Part shown: positions 62,719-64,000 of the stretch, piece after piece
Layout of the letters: the number at the start of each line of letters is the position of its first letter
Numbering within the stretch: the first letter of the stretch is position 1
Assembly: GCA_947095535.1 (NCBI GenBank)
Contig: OX352773.1
Span: forward strand, 212,990,093-213,054,092
From: Poecilobothrus nobilitatus
Lineage: Eukaryota; Arthropoda; Insecta; Diptera; Dolichopodidae
DNA: 64,000 nt
Reading direction: 5' to 3'
The notes under the pieces: generated by a model
The model's database searches: none
Seen by the model: only the letters and a program-made list of their open reading frames with translations
Told to the model about the DNA's origin: nothing
Translations under genes and position numbers: made by a program

Positions 62719-64000
62719 TTTAGCACATTTCCAAAAAAATTTTGAAAAAATGTGCTTATTAGTTTCACTCTGTCCGTCCGTCCGTCCGTCCGTCTGTTTA
62801 CAAAACTTCTACACCGTTAAAGATAGAGAAAAAAAATTTTAACCATAGGTAGGTCTCATAAAAAAAATAATTTTGTGGAACAACTTTTTCATGTAGCCCC
62901 CCCCCATTACGAGCTACACCCCCTCAAACTTTGAAAAAGCCCTATTTTTAAATGCATATATCTTATGTTCTGCTTAAGATTTTTTCAATCTGAAAACGTC
63001 ATTCGACAGGTATTTCTTTTATCTTTGTAAATTAATATCAAAATTATACAATTTTTTTAAATTTAGTATTTAAATTTACCGTTATGTGAAAACCAAATTT
63101 TGCATGATTTTTCTACTTTCATAACTCCGGCACGCTTCTAGATAGAAGCTTGAAATTTTGAGGCAAGAAAGAACTTTTAGAATTAGTATAAGTTTGCTCA
63201 GAAAATTTTTTCGGACCACCCCCTGTTTATGAGCTATTAGGGCTTAAAAATTGAAAATTTGTTATTTTTAAACACCTGTAACTTAGGAACCTGCACACAT
63301 TTTACTTCTGCAAGATGTAAAAATTAAAGCTACAATAATATATTTTTACGTGTGTTAAAGGTTTATTTTAGTTGTAAAGGTTTCCAAAGTTGCAGCTCTT
63401 CAAAATTGTAAAAAAGCCCCATTTTTAGATGTATATATCTCGGGCTCTGCGTAATAGTTTTGCAATCTAAAACCGGCAGAAGATCGAAAATTTTATTATC
63501 TATATAAAACAATATCAAAATTATGTAATATTTTGTAATTTACGATTTAAATTTACCGTTATGTAAAAACCACATTTTGCATGAAATTTCTTTTTTCATA
63601 ACTCAGGCACCCCTTTAGATAGGAACCTGATATTTTGAGACAAGAAAGAACTTTTAGAATTAGTATAAGTTTCCTCAGAAAATTTTTTGGTAACGCCCTC
63701 TCTTTAAGAGTTATTACGCCTCAAAAATTGAAAATTTGCTATTTTTAGACACCTGTAACTTAGGCACCTGTAAAAATTTTTCTTCGGCAAGACATGAAAA
63801 TTAAAGCTACAATAATATGTTTTTACGTGTGTGAAAGGTTTATTTAAGTTGTAAAGGGTTCCAAAGCTGCAGCTCTTCAAAATTGTAAAAAAGCCCCATT
63901 TTCAGATGTATATATCTCGGGCTTTGCGTAATAGTTTTGCAATCTAAAACCGGTAGCAGATCGAAAATTTTATTATCTATATAAAACAATATCAAAATTA
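62719..64000 (+). mobile_element. Interspersed family 1, copy with at least three internal units (cut by window end)
   Basis: Starts TTTTAGCACATTTCCAAAA and carries five GTCC units near 62774-62794. Internal units begin near 62905, 63383 (CCAAAGTTGCAGCTC) and 63861 (CCAAAGCTGCAGCTC), a period of 478 bp. The third unit resembles the second rather than the terminal partial unit of the 42.6-kb copy, so the array continues beyond the window. Over the first 600 bp it is nearly identical to the 42.6-kb copy. Confidence 0.85.

Larger units (their letters stand above)
13139..64000 (+). other. Dys: Giant dystrophin intron after exon C (at least 50,862 bp, phase 1)
   Basis: It starts with donor GTAAGTTT and no acceptor followed by the expected helix C sequence is seen before the window end. 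It holds nearly all of the mobile-element debris listed separately. Stretches where I see nothing beyond AT-rich sequence and homopolymers include 13140-14900, 15060-17300, 18700-21500, 22960-23850, 27030-28980, 29460-30860, 31550-32930, 33720-34800, 36010-42620 and 44790-49080, 51300-52150, 52350-54440 and 57300-59060. Insect and vertebrate dystrophin genes use internal promoters in large introns for short isoforms; I cannot locate such a promoter here. Confidence 0.8.

Noticed and set aside
1..64000. CRISPR arrays, operons, Shine-Dalgarno sites, bacterial promoters or terminators
   Set aside because: The window is eukaryotic; the repeats are interspersed or simple-sequence and there are no regularly spaced short repeats with unique spacers.

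Overview
This is AT-rich eukaryotic genomic DNA, almost certainly from an insect and probably a dipteran. The evidence is canonical GT-AG introns, short exons, abundant A/T homopolymers, GTCC-microsatellite interspersed repeats of a kind known from flies, and remnants of jockey-like non-LTR retrotransposons. Most long open frames are low-complexity Phe/Ile/Asn/Lys shadows and are not annotated as genes.

The only confidently functional gene is on the + strand: an internal piece of the dystrophin gene (Dys). Three exons are visible at 1135-1298, 7339-7437 and 13033-13138. They join in frame. They encode a Ser-rich linker equivalent to vertebrate hinge 3, followed by the first part of the spectrin-like repeat after it (R20 in human numbering). 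From memory of human DMD, the junctions at 7437/13033 and after 13138 fall at the same place and phase as the exon 51/52 and 52/53 junctions. The introns are about 6.0 kb, 5.6 kb and more than 50.8 kb. The last runs to the window end without showing the next exon.

The introns hold mobile-element debris. (i) Family 1 is a GTCC-bearing interspersed repeat with a 478-bp internal tandem unit whose number differs between copies (42.6, 60.9 and 62.7 kb, with older copies at 3.3, 49 and 51 kb). (ii) Family 2 has the same architecture but different sequence (9.9, 30.9 and 55.7 kb). (iii) Foldback-like elements share a core but carry two unrelated kinds of arm (23.9, 52.2 and 59.1 kb). (iv) There are three non-LTR retrotransposon remnants. 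One, at 56.6 kb, has an in-frame internal deletion and a long target-site duplication. (v) A MITE-like element lies at 33.2 kb. (vi) A two-copy unnamed repeat lies at 11.4 and 17.3 kb. There are also several local tandem duplications.

The most unusual observations are a nearly perfect 32-bp-stem hairpin at 8.05 kb; a decayed second copy of the 7.3-kb dystrophin exon at 44.7 kb; an exon-shaped but frameshifted orphan coding segment at 29.3 kb; and a candidate antisense C-terminal exon at 21.6 kb. No tRNA, rRNA, CRISPR array or bacterial-type operon was found.
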